Of a DNA stretch of 64,000 nucleotides, positions 35,863 to 44,032 are shown piece by piece (within the stretch, counting starts at the first letter, position 1; the number at the start of each line of letters is the position of its first letter). The notes beneath the pieces are model-generated. The model was not told the DNA's origin. It saw only the letters and a list, made by a program, of their open reading frames with translations, and searched no databases. The translations under genes were made by a program, and so were the position numbers. The DNA is from Streptomyces sp. NBRC 110611 (GTDB taxonomy: Bacteria > Actinomycetota > Actinomycetes > Streptomycetales > Streptomycetaceae). The stretch covers positions 41,073 through 105,072 of the forward strand of contig NZ_BBUY01000020.1 of the NCBI RefSeq assembly GCF_001590865.1, in the 5' to 3' direction.

Positions 35863-36244
35863 GCTGATCTGCCTGCCGCGCGGTACCGGGGTGCGCGCGG
35901 CGCTCGAACGTGGCTGTGCGCAGGCAGGATTCCGGCCCCGGGTTGCCTTCGAGGCGGCAGCCCCACACGTGCTCTCGCAGCTTGCCGCGCGGGGCCTGGG
36001 CATTGCCGTGCTACCTGCCGGCGAGGACGAGTCCCCCCTCGACGGACAGCTTCGCACCCTGCGGATCGGCCCGCCCGAGATGCGTGCCCGCATCGCGCTC
36101 GCCTGGCAGGCCAGGGGCCCTTCGAGCCCCGCGGCCCGGGTTCTCCTCGACCGCCTACGCGAAGCCATTCCCAAGCCGCCCGATTCCTACGCTTCCTCCG
36201 TTCCTGGTCATCGTCGTGCCCAGATGAGAATGGCGGCGAGGTGA
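35842..36244 (+). pseudogene. LysR regulator, C-terminal half, inverted
   Basis: Plus-strand sequence encodes the second half of a LysR effector domain: LICLPRGTGVRAALERGCAQ, then RPRVAFEAAAPHVLSQLAAR and GLGIAVLPAG, ending near 36183. It starts abruptly without a start codon or binding site and points away from the N-terminal half. Roughly 55 residues that should join the halves are missing. The frame then runs into an IS5-type remnant. Confidence 0.7.
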
Positions 36245-36760
36245 AGTGCGGCCTGATAGGCGAGGGCGAGTTTGTCGGTTCGCATGGCCAGGCCGCGCCA
36301 TTGCTTGAGACGATTGATGCAGTGAGGCACGCGGATGCGAGCCATGACCAACTCAAAGGCCACCAACTCAAAGGCCAGAGCGTCACCGGCCTGACCCGCG
36401 CTGACGGTCGGAGCCAAGAGTCCTCCGCGGGAGCGTCCGAGTGCGTGATCGACGGGCCCGCTCCGCCAACTACGCCCCCTTTTCACTCTCCAGCACCGTG
36501 TTGGTGGGAACGGACGACGGTGGAGGCCACCGATTCCATCCAGCCGATGTCGTTGTCGGCGCCGGCTGCGGCATCGGATAGAAGGAGTCGACGGAGACGC
36601 TGGGTTCCCTTCCCGTCGCCGAAGAGACGCTTGCGCGGAGTGCGCAACATGACTGATGTGCACGGGATATCGGGTGCCGTGGTCAAGATGGCATCGACGC
36701 CAAGGCTTCGATGTCGCGTCAGCCCGACGCCGATTCCGCGATGAGGCATCCGCGGATGGC
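36208..36760 (-). mobile_element. IS5-type transposase remnant
   Basis: Two separated pieces of a minus-strand IS5-family transposase. The middle part contains RLRRLLLSDAAAGADNDIGW and STVVRSHQHGAGE with a stop at 36483. The C-terminal part contains INRLKQWRGLAMRTDKLALA and ends at 36208. The central catalytic region is lost. A small direct duplication, CCAACTCAAAGG, lies between them (36347-36375). Confidence 0.7.
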
Positions 36761-36848
36761 GGTGATCAGCATAAGGATACTCGGCAACGACTCGGCATCG
36801 GTACGCTCCGAGGCGGCCGGACGTGATCGAACCTGCACCTCGCCGTGA

Positions 36849-36902
36849 ACCGAGGTTAACCGCATGACCTGGGAAGACGCTGGTCATGCGGCCAACCTCG
36901 GT
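36849..36902. repeat. Inverted repeat, arms 21 bp
   Basis: ACCGAGGTT-N2-CCGCATGACC (36849-36869) pairs with 36882-36902 with only two mismatches in the middle, leaving a 12-nt loop. It is located between the IS5-type remnant and the integrase, so it may be an IS end pair, a terminator or an element boundary. Confidence 0.6.
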
Positions 36903-37024
36903 CCCGCCTGTGCCCGACTCGGGCGATCCCGCATCGCCTGATAAACTGGAGAGTTCGCAGGTCAGGGGAGATTACGCACTTGCCTGGTCAGCAAAACGCC
37001 AGCATCAGACCGAAGTGAGTCCCC

Positions 37025-38167
37025 TTGGTCAGCAACAACAGCACCCTTGCCCGAGGCATGGGGAGCTTCTTCAAGACCTGCAACTGCGCCCGCCCAACCA
37101 AGTGTCCGCACGACTACACCATCCGCTACCGGGACGCTTCTGGCACGCAGCGCGAGGAGAGCGGCTACGCGAATCAGGACAAGGCGAAGAACCGCCTGAT
37201 CGCCCTCTACAACGAGAAGCGCACCACTCCGGCCGACGTGATCGACCAGAGGAGGGAACTGGGCCAGCAGACCTTCAAGGAGTTCGCTGACGACTGGTTC
37301 AAGGCCCAACGGCATCTCGTAGACGGATCGAAGAGGGTCGTGAAGCCCTCCCTGGAGATCTGGCTGATACCCCGGATAGGCAGCCGCCGAATCAACACCT
37401 TCACGCCGAAGGTTGTGGAGAAGTTCATTCAGGATCTTGAGCGAGAAGAGGGTGTCACTGACAGCATCCTGTCTCGCTCGTTCACGACTCTCCGCAGTGT
37501 CCTCAAGTCAGCAGAGAACCAGGGAGCCACTGCCGGCAACCCTCTGAAGGGTGTCGTTGCTCCCGAGTACAAGCCGCCCAGGGTCATCATTCCGACCAGA
37601 GAAGAGCGTAAGCGCGCTATCGCTGAAGCGGGCGATGCTCTGGCATTGATCATCGAAGTCATGAGCGGCTGCGGCCTCAGAACTTCCGAAGCATGCGCGG
37701 TCAACATAAACAACATCGTGGCCGATGACGTGTATCGGGTCACGGAGCAGATAGACAACAAGAAGCGAGTTCCGGCACCGCTCAAGCATCGCGATGAGGG
37801 GGATTTCCGTGAGGTTCCGCTTCCAGCCACCGTGAAGGCCGCCATCCTGGCCTATGCCGAAAAGCATGGTACGGACGAGAAGGGCTATCTGATCCGGACC
37901 AACAGGGGGAACTACATGGGAAGCGATACGCTCTCTCATCAGTGGCTGAAGCTCAAGAAGAAGGCGAATCTTCCCGAGAATCTGCGCCTGTACTCGATGC
38001 GCCACTTCTTCGCCTCTAACTGCCTGACTAAGCATATCCCGATCACTGACGTGGCGGAATGGATGGGCCACAAGTCCATTGAGGTCACATTCAAGGTCTA
38101 CAGGCACCTCATGCCCGGCTCCGTCAGCTCTGCTGCCAAACTTCTCGATATGGAACTAGCGGCCTAA
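37025..38167 (+). CDS. int: Tyrosine-type site-specific integrase
   Basis: A 380-aa (TTG 37025) or 369-aa (ATG 37058) integrase of an actinobacterial integrative element or phage. There is an N-terminal arm-binding-like part with a Cys cluster (CNCARPTKCPH), a SAM-like core-binding domain (about 85-175), and a catalytic domain with Arg219 (CGLRTSEA), Arg326 (YSMRHFF), His349 (WMGHKS) and Tyr359 (KVYRH). The usual His three residues before the second Arg is Tyr323. GC content and codon use are clearly lower than in neighbours, a sign of transfer. A terminator follows, then a tRNA-like sequence that may be the attachment site. Confidence 0.92.
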   Translation: MVSNNSTLARGMGSFFKTCNCARPTKCPHDYTIRYRDASGTQREESGYANQDKAKNRLIALYNEKRTTPADVIDQRRELGQQTFKEFADDWFKAQRHLVDGSKRVVKPSLEIWLIPRIGSRRINTFTPKVVEKFIQDLEREEGVTDSILSRSFTTLRSVLKSAENQGATAGNPLKGVVAPEYKPPRVIIPTREERKRAIAEAGDALALIIEVMSGCGLRTSEACAVNINNIVADDVYRVTEQIDNKKRVPAPLKHRDEGDFREVPLPATVKAAILAYAEKHGTDEKGYLIRTNRGNYMGSDTLSHQWLKLKKKANLPENLRLYSMRHFFASNCLTKHIPITDVAEWMGHKSIEVTFKVYRHLMPGSVSSAAKLLDMELAA

Positions 38168-38207
38168 CCAACATATGGCCATGGGTGGCCGGTAGCCAGA
38201 AGCACAA

Positions 38208-38259
38208 AAGCCCCCTGACGGGAAGACACTCATCATCATGTCGATCCATCAGGGGGCTT
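38208..38259 (+). terminator. Integrase terminator
   Basis: Perfect 11-bp stem (AAGCCCCCTGA and its complement) with a loop of about 30 nt, 40 bp after the integrase stop. Confidence 0.75.
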
Positions 38260-38425
38260 GCTGCTACTCACTATTCCCAATTGATGACAGCAGACCCCAC
38301 GCCGCGAACTCCAGCGTTCGACGTGTAGGCGTGTGAGCACCGCTCCCGTCAGCTCCCCCGAGCCCCGTTCTCCTTCGGGTCGACGCCCGTTCCCCTTCGG
38401 GTTGACGCACGTGAGTTGAGCGACT

Positions 38426-38496
38426 GATCCCGTAGCACAGCGGTAGCGCATCCGCCTTCCGGGCGGAGGGCACTGGTTCGGTCCCAGCCGGGACCG
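38426..38496 (+). tRNA. tRNA-Gly(TCC)-like sequence, possibly degenerate
   Basis: The sequence folds as a cloverleaf with a 5-bp anticodon stem (TCCGC/GCGGA) around the loop CTTCCGG, giving anticodon TCC (Gly). Acceptor, D and T stems form, but each has one A-C mismatch (27-94, 37-?, 72-88), and the T loop is TTCGGTC instead of TTCRANY. It lies 260 bp after an integrase gene, so it may be a tRNA used as an attachment site, or a decaying copy left by integration. Confidence 0.45.
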
Positions 38497-38825
38497 TATA
38501 CAGCGCCTCCACCTGGACACCAAGGCCCAGACGCGGTCACTCCTGCCCCGGGTTACCCGGGGCCAGCTTCCGGTCTTCGTCGCAGCGCACAGGGCACTGA
38601 TCTTCAGTGGTGTGGGCCGCTCTGCGCCAGGCCGACACACCGACGCGCCTCTTCGGCCATCTGACTGGATGTAGGCGGCCCGTCCACAATCTTCGAGCGG
38701 GGAATTCACCGATCCGCTACAGGAGGTTGATGTGCGTCGGCTACAGTATGTTTTTCCTCAACGGCACTCTGACGGGCAGTGGCAACCGCCCGGAGGTAGC
38801 GCTGCCGGCTCGTTCAACAGCATGG

Positions 38826-38835
38826 GCTCCGGCTC
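38826..38835. repeat. Target-site duplication, left copy
   Basis: GCTCCGGCTC, identical to 40235-40244, directly outside the left end of the ISAs1-family element. Confidence 0.85.
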
Positions 38836-40234
38836 CAGGGGCCTTTGCAAGGTGGCGGGATGATCGGGTTCGTCCGTGACGTCGATGTTGTGTCGTCATG
38901 TGCGATTCATGGTCGAGGGGGCGGGGAAAGAGTGCAGGCACGGCCGCGGTGATCATGTGGGTGTCGAATCCCATGAACGCCGAGTGAGTCCGTGCCTGCC
39001 ACCACATCTTCCCCCATGTCCTGCGCGTTGGATCGACTGGCCCGCCTTTGCGGTGCAGCACCGCTGCCTTGCGCGGTCGATCTGTTGTCGTACCTCGCAG
39101 TCATCCCCGACCCGCGCGATCCGCGCGGGCTCCGCTACCCACTGCCCGTGCTGGTGGCCGCCGCGGCGGCGAGCGTGCTGGCCGGCGCCCGCTCGCTGGC
39201 CGCTGTCGGCGAATGGATCGCGGACGCTCCCGGGTGGGCCCTGCACGCGCTGGGCTTCTCGGCCGATCCGCTGACCGGCACCGTCGCCGTGCCCCACTGG
39301 CCCACCATCCGCCGTGTACTGTCCCTGGTCGACGGCGACCTGCTGGACGCGGCCATCGGCGCCTTCCTCGCCGCCCGCCGGACCGGTGCCGGCATCGCGG
39401 ACGCCTCGCCGCTGCGGGCGATCGCGGTGGACGGCAAGACCCTGCGCGGTTCCCGCACCCCTCAACATCCGGCGGTTGTGCTGCTGGCCGCGATGGACCA
39501 CACCGGCACCGTCCTCGCCCAGCGTCAGGTCGCCGACAAGAGCAACGAGATACCGGGGTTCGCCCCGCTGCTGGACACCCTCGACCTGGACAACACGGTG
39601 ATCACAGCCGACGCCCTGCACACCCAGCACCACCACGGCACCTATCTGCGTGAACACGGCGCCCACTACATAGCAGTCGTCAAGGCCAACCACCCCCACC
39701 TGCACAAACGGATCAAGAGTCTGCCCTGGAGCCAGATCCCTCTGGAGCACAAGGACCGAACCCGCGCTCACCACCGCGTGGAGATCCGCCGATTGAAGGC
39801 GGTGACGTTCAAACACCTCGACTACCCCGGCGCCCGACAGGCCCTCCAGGTGGTGCGCTGGCGCCGCGAGATGACCAGCAGGAAGCTCACCGTCGAGCGC
39901 GTCTACCTGATCACCAGCCTGCCGCCCGGCGCCGTCTCCGGTGCTCAACTCGCCACTTGGATCAGGGGGCACTGGGGCATCGAGAACCTCCTCCACCACG
40001 TCCGCGACCGCACGTTCCGCGAGGACGACTCCAAGATCCGCACCGGCCGGCTACCCCGGGCGATGGCGTCCCTGCGCAACCTCGCCATCAGCATCCACCG
40101 CCAAGACGGCCGCCACAACATCGCCGCCGCCACACGCCATACCGCCCGCGACTTCACCCGCCCGATCACGGCACTCGGCCGGGCCATCACGGCCTGACAA
40201 AACCGGACAGATCCTCTCCATGCAAAGGACCCTG
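38836..40234 (+). mobile_element. Complete ISAs1-family insertion sequence (1399 bp)
   Basis: The left end begins CAGGGGCCTTTGCAAGG and the reverse complement of the right end begins CAGGGTCCTTTGCATGG (15 of 17 identical). The element encodes one intact transposase and is flanked by a perfect 10-bp duplication, so its boundaries are well defined and its insertion was probably recent. Confidence 0.9.
38992..40197 (+). CDS. ISAs1 family DDE transposase
   Basis: A 401-aa intact transposase. Catalytic acidic residues are seen as Asp147 (AIAVDGKTLRG), Asp207 (VITADALHTQ) and Glu331 (GHWGIENLLHHVRD), and the family N-terminal block IPDPRDPRGLRYPLPVL is present. Length and motif spacing match active family members, so the element is likely still mobile. 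The gene fills the element, with 156 bp to the left end and 37 bp to the right end. Confidence 0.93.
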   Translation: MPATTSSPMSCALDRLARLCGAAPLPCAVDLLSYLAVIPDPRDPRGLRYPLPVLVAAAAASVLAGARSLAAVGEWIADAPGWALHALGFSADPLTGTVAVPHWPTIRRVLSLVDGDLLDAAIGAFLAARRTGAGIADASPLRAIAVDGKTLRGSRTPQHPAVVLLAAMDHTGTVLAQRQVADKSNEIPGFAPLLDTLDLDNTVITADALHTQHHHGTYLREHGAHYIAVVKANHPHLHKRIKSLPWSQIPLEHKDRTRAHHRVEIRRLKAVTFKHLDYPGARQALQVVRWRREMTSRKLTVERVYLITSLPPGAVSGAQLATWIRGHWGIENLLHHVRDRTFREDDSKIRTGRLPRAMASLRNLAISIHRQDGRHNIAAATRHTARDFTRPITALGRAITA

Positions 40235-40244
40235 GCTCCGGCTC
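40235..40244. repeat. Target-site duplication, right copy
   Basis: GCTCCGGCTC, the second copy of the 10-bp sequence at 38826-38835. Confidence 0.85.
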
Positions 40245-40469
40245 CATGAGCGCTGGCCCGCCTCCGGTCATCACCGAGAGCAGCACCACGATGAGCACAA
40301 GTTCCGTGGGCAGTACACACACGGACAGCGGCGCCGTTCCGCCGTTCACCATCACGTGTACCTGACGGGTACGACACGACAATCCGCTGCAGCTGGGCCG
40401 TGTTTCGCGAGTAAGTGTGGCCCTCTCCCAGCGACAGGGACGCTGTTGGCGAATGCGGGCCCGTGCGTG

Positions 40470-40512
40470 ACGTCGGCCTTCAAGACCTGGTTATGGTCTT
40501 GAAGGCCGACGT
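40470..40512. repeat. Perfect 18-bp inverted repeat hairpin
   Basis: ACGTCGGCCTTCAAGACC (40470-40487) pairs exactly with 40495-40512 around the 7-nt loop TGGTTAT. It lies just upstream of the IS1182-type remnant, so it may belong to that element or be a strong terminator. Confidence 0.75.
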
Positions 40513-40537
40513 TGTCGTATGGAGAGGGTGTCGGTCG

Positions 40538-40985
40538 ATGCAACCGGAGGAGTCCGGGGAAATCCCGGCGGAGACGGTTCGGCTGGCGCGGGCGGCCTTC
40601 GCATGAGGGAGTTTGGCGATCAGGATCCGCGACGAGCTGGGGCGTTGTTTCTCGACGAGGAGTTCGCGGACTCGTTCCCTGCGACGGGCAAGCCTGCTTG
40701 GCCACCAGAGTGGCTTGCACTCGTGCTGGTGCTGCAGTTCGCGGAAGGGCTCGCCGACCGGCAGGCCACGGATGCGGTGCGGGCAAGGATCGACGTCGAG
40801 TACGCCCTCGGGCTGGACTGGCTGGCCGGCGTCAGCGCCCCCGAGTGGTTCAGGCACTACGCACCCGGGCCACTCCCGGTTCCCCAAAGCCCGGTCCGCA
40901 AGGGACACTGGGGCAACGCCTCCGCGCCGACGGGAGGGGGCTACTGGAGGCCGACTTCGCCTGCGATGCCCTGCAGAGTCTGACA
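40538..40985 (+). pseudogene. IS1182-type transposase N-terminal remnant
   Basis: The N-terminal domain of an IS1182-family transposase is spread over three frames: ESGEIPAETVRLARAAFA with a stop at 40606, then LAIRIRDELGRCF, then FLDEEFADSFPATGKPAWPP and VLQFAEGLADRQATDAVRAR from about 40650. Later pieces (RADGRGLLEADFACDA) continue in yet another frame to about 40980. The catalytic part is missing. Confidence 0.65.
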
Positions 40986-41465
40986 TTCCTCCCGGAAACC
41001 ACCGTGGCCGATCTCGTCTGCTTCGGCCTCGGCTGGTCCCGCTGCTGTCCGACCCGATTGTCTGTGAGGTGCTTGCGCCGCAGACCGAGCCGGAGGGTGC
41101 CCCGCGGTCAGATGGGCCTCAGATGGGTACTGGCCCTGCCCAAGGACATCGCCGGGCACCACGGCGCCGGCCCCCGGTGCCTACGCGACCCTGAACGTCA
41201 GGCCGAGCACCGGCCAGACCTCGGTCGTCCTCACCAACCGGCTGATCTCCGTCGAACCGTCAACGACCGCCTCATCCCCCCGATCGCCTGGTCATCCCCC
41301 GCCACGGAGAGCACCGCTCGCCCGTCCTCCGTGGCGGACCGCCCTGCGGACGTGTCAGAAACACTGGCACCACGGCCTGCAACAGGTCACACAACTCAAC
41401 CGGGGCCAAGCACTCCACGATCGTCATAGCGCAACAGGCTAGCGATCACGAACTGGGTGAAACCG
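40986..41465. other. No recognisable gene (480 bp)
   Basis: Open frames here show no domain or start signal. The stretch follows the IS1182-type remnant and probably holds more decayed mobile DNA. Confidence 0.5.
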
Positions 41466-41654
41466 TCACAGCAGTTTCTGCTGATCCAGCCACTTAAGTA
41501 CGTCCGTCTTGTCAAACTGGATCTTCGCGTTCCGCCCCCTGCCCAACTTGTAACCTTTGAGGCCCATCTTTGGCGCATCCCGATAGACCCATGTCAGTGA
41601 CATGTTCAGCATCTCAGCCGTCTCCCGTGCGCTCATGAGTATCGGTTCCACCAA
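41466..41654 (-). CDS. xis: Excisionase-like helix-turn-helix protein
   Basis: A 62-aa MerR/excisionase-type DNA-binding protein: SARETAEMLNMSLTWVYRDA, then GYKLGRGRNAKIQFDKTDVL and KWLDQQ. Such proteins direct excision of integrative elements with a tyrosine integrase. TTG 41654 has AGGA 7 bp upstream; GTG 41651 and ATG 41636 are alternatives. GC content is low, as in the integrase gene 3.3 kb away, so both may come from the same element, later split by insertions. Confidence 0.75.
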   Translation of the reverse strand: MVEPILMSARETAEMLNMSLTWVYRDAPKMGLKGYKLGRGRNAKIQFDKTDVLKWLDQQKLL

Positions 41655-41684
41655 GTCAATCCTGCTTTCTAACCGCCATAATTC

Positions 41685-41880
41685 TCAAAGTAGTTGTTCA
41701 CACGCTCCGAGCGCCGCGCCCGCCCCGATGGCGGGCAGGTCGATGTTGCGGCAGGGACTCACTGCGAGTACGCCGTCGACGACAGCCGCGCGCATCGTGG
41801 AGGACGTCAGGTTGTAGGAACGCTGGTTCGCCGAGGCTCCCGCGCCCTTCTCCACGAGGGCATATCCAGCTCTGATGGGT
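41685..41880 (-). pseudogene. Phage integrase core-binding domain remnant
   Basis: One minus-strand frame reads SYNLTSSTMRAAVVDGVLAV and SPCRNIDLPAIG, as in the core-binding region of actinophage tyrosine integrases, and ends at a stop at 41685. The rest is absent. The following 41880-42202 stretch contains no recognisable gene. Confidence 0.5.
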
Positions 41881-42202
41881 GATTCATCTATTGCAAGCTA
41901 CTTGACTCCTGACAAGAGGAATCATCGGGATGCATCGGAATCCCCTGGCAAATTCAATGGTCCGCAGGATCGCCGGTTTGGCCAACCGACGATCGTCGGC
42001 TATGTTCCGCTCGCGCCCAGTCCCCCTCCGCCCTGGGCGGTCGGGCAGGACACCAGCCGATACGACGAGGAGTGGAGGAGGTGGGCCGGTGCGCGAAGGG
42101 CTCTCCGACCCCTTCGCTAAGGTTCCCGATCTAACAGGAGGGCGTCGAGGTCTTGGATTCGACTAGGTAGGGTCGCAGTACCCGACCAGGAGAGGACGTT
42201 GC

Positions 42203-42529
42203 ATGGCGAGCGAGATTGTGATTGCGCAGACGACCATCGACGACGAGGACCAAGCGAAGGCGCTGGCGTGCGGGGCGGTTGAGAGCCGATTGGCGGCCTG
42301 CGCCCACATCGACCAGCCGTTCACAGCGGTCTACCGTTGGAAGGGTGCCATCGAGACCGACACAGAATGGCGTATCTCGTACAAGACGACCACGGACCGA
42401 CTTCCGGAACTTGAAGCGTGGGTGGCCAGGGAGCACAGCTACGAGGTGCCGGAGTGGATCACCCTCCCGGTCACCGGCGGGTCTGAGGCATATCTGTCGT
42501 GGGTGGTCGACGAGTCGGCAGCGCAGTAG
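42203..42529 (+). CDS. cutA: CutA1 family divalent-cation tolerance protein
   Basis: A 108-aa protein of the PII-like trimeric CutA1 family, linked with copper and divalent-metal tolerance, though its mechanism is unclear. Family pattern seen: VIAQTTIDDEDQAKALACGA, RLAACAHI, VYRWKGAIETDTEWRISYKT and a C-terminal EYLSWV-like segment (AYLSWVVDES). ATG 42203 has AGAGGA 6 bp upstream. It is a lone gene between the mobile region and the minus-strand regulator gene. Confidence 0.88.
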   Translation: MASEIVIAQTTIDDEDQAKALACGAVESRLAACAHIDQPFTAVYRWKGAIETDTEWRISYKTTTDRLPELEAWVAREHSYEVPEWITLPVTGGSEAYLSWVVDESAAQ

Positions 42530-42595
42530 CCCTGGAGGTGAGCGTCCGGTCGGGTTTGCGGCACGGACGCTCACTTTCGGCAGTTGCGGACTGGG

Positions 42596-43840
42596 TCAGG
42601 CAGCGAACTGCAGCAGATGGTGAGCGAGTTCATGCTCGCTGTCCGGGAGCCCGGCAGCGATAGCCTGAGCACGCTCCCTGCCCATGGTGTTCGGTCGCGC
42701 TTCTGCGGCGGCCGCGAACTGGCGTGACACATAGACACCTTGGTCGATGTCGCCGCCGCGCAGGAGTGCTGAGGCGAGGTCGCCCAACACGACGACGCCG
42801 GAATCCGGCAGAGCTCCGCCCAGCCGGCTGACCGCGGTCTCTGCCGCTTCGGTAAGTTCCTTCCGCCGGAGTTGCCCGTACACCGACAGCGCCAGCGAGT
42901 CGACCCGGTACGGGGTTACGAAGCGTACCCATGCTTGCTCGTTGGCATGATCGGCGAAGTCGTACACGACCCTGGCCCGGTCCAGGGCTCGCAGAGCACC
43001 TGTGTCATCTCCGGCATTCGCCACCTCCTCTGCGTACCGGCCGTGAACCCAAGCGGCAGCAGCGGCATTGCCATGCCCCCGCACATCCTTGGCAGCTTGA
43101 GCCAGAAGCTCCGCCGCCTTCTCAGGCGTAGCGGCACCGTAGCTGGCGTAGGCCAGAGCCAGCGCCCGGAGCGGCGGGTGCCCGGCCGACGCTGCACAGT
43201 CCTCTGTGACGTCGTAGTAGGCGCGAGCCCTGTCGTAGTCCCCCAAGTCCCAAGCGACCCATCCTGCCAAGGCGGCGGTTTCTCCGGCAGCAATCGTCAG
43301 CGCCCGCTCGTGCTTGCCGGCACGGGGAAGCGCGGCAGTGATCGCGTCAAGGTGCGACTCCACCAAGCCCTGAAGCTGCTGAGCTGTGAGGTGGTCCTCG
43401 CTCACATGGAGGGCGCTCGCTCGGTCAATCAGAGCGCCTGCCGCAACTGAGTCGATCTTGGCTCCCTTGCCGAGGGCGTGAGCAAGACGGCCCCATGGCT
43501 CGGCAGCGGAGGCCGCGCCGAGGATTGCGCCCCCGAGTAGCGTGCGGCGTTTCACGTCGTCCAGGTCCTCCCCTTCACGGCTGCCCGCCTTCCTCCGTCG
43601 GGCGCGGGCGGCTGCTGCCTCCCGCCGCAGTTCTTCAGGGGGTAAACCGCAGGCCACCGCAATATGCCCGAGCGTGTGGTTGGTGGGGATGTTCTCGCCG
43701 TGCTCGTATCGGTTGATCTCCCGTCGGGTCATGCTGTCCCGGCCGGAAACAGCGTTGATCGCTTCTGCCTGCTGCTCCTGTGTGCGTCCTGTCTTCTTAC
43801 GAAGCCGAAGGAGCAGTTCAGCGAACGGATCTGCTGGCAT
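42596..43840 (-). CDS. XRE family regulator with TPR-like C-terminus
   Basis: A 414-aa regulator. Residues 8-65 form a Cro/C1-type helix-turn-helix (LLRLRKKTGRTQEQQAEAIN, then RREINRYEHGENIPTNHTLG). A linker with RRTLLGGAILGAASA precedes a long helical region (about 130-410) of repeated A/L-rich pairs, like TPR repeats that may bind a peptide or small ligand. ATG 43840 gives the usual family N-terminus; ATG 43876 is possible. Upstream, TTTCCCCCT occurs twice (43898 and 43915), perhaps as operators. It may regulate the RiPP locus to the right. Confidence 0.86.
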   Translation of the reverse strand: MPADPFAELLLRLRKKTGRTQEQQAEAINAVSGRDSMTRREINRYEHGENIPTNHTLGHIAVACGLPPEELRREAAAARARRRKAGSREGEDLDDVKRRTLLGGAILGAASAAEPWGRLAHALGKGAKIDSVAAGALIDRASALHVSEDHLTAQQLQGLVESHLDAITAALPRAGKHERALTIAAGETAALAGWVAWDLGDYDRARAYYDVTEDCAASAGHPPLRALALAYASYGAATPEKAAELLAQAAKDVRGHGNAAAAAWVHGRYAEEVANAGDDTGALRALDRARVVYDFADHANEQAWVRFVTPYRVDSLALSVYGQLRRKELTEAAETAVSRLGGALPDSGVVVLGDLASALLRGGDIDQGVYVSRQFAAAAEARPNTMGRERAQAIAAGLPDSEHELAHHLLQFAA

Positions 43841-44032
43841 GAGTGTGACCTCTGTGGGTGGACGGAATCCAATCATGGCCCCAAGTCCCCCCGTCAGTTT
43901 CCCCCTTGACAGATTTTCCCCCTCTGGATTCCCCTGGCAGGCCACTTGGACGCACGATGCGATAGGCCCATGACCAGGTTCCTCAAGACGGCCAACCGAG
44001 GCCAACCGGTGAAGTTCTGGAACGGGGCCAAG

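Larger units (their letters stand above)
38732..40365 (+). pseudogene. Small open reading frame split by an ISAs1 element
   Basis: GTG 38732 with a perfect AGGAGG 5 bp upstream starts a frame that is interrupted at 38835. Removing the insertion sequence and one 10-bp target copy restores an uninterrupted frame that ends at 40365, giving about 74 residues. The N-terminal part reads MRRLQYVFPQRHSDGQWQPP; the C-terminal part is Ser/Thr-rich and ends in VPPFTITCT. I do not recognise it. The restored frame and good binding site argue for a real gene before insertion, although small frames can arise by chance. Confidence 0.45.

Noticed and set aside
38831..38835. Symmetric GGCTCCGGCTCC around the ISAs1 ends considered as terminal inverted repeats
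   Set aside because: The 10 bp are in direct orientation on both sides and are better explained as target duplication; the true ends begin at CAGGG.
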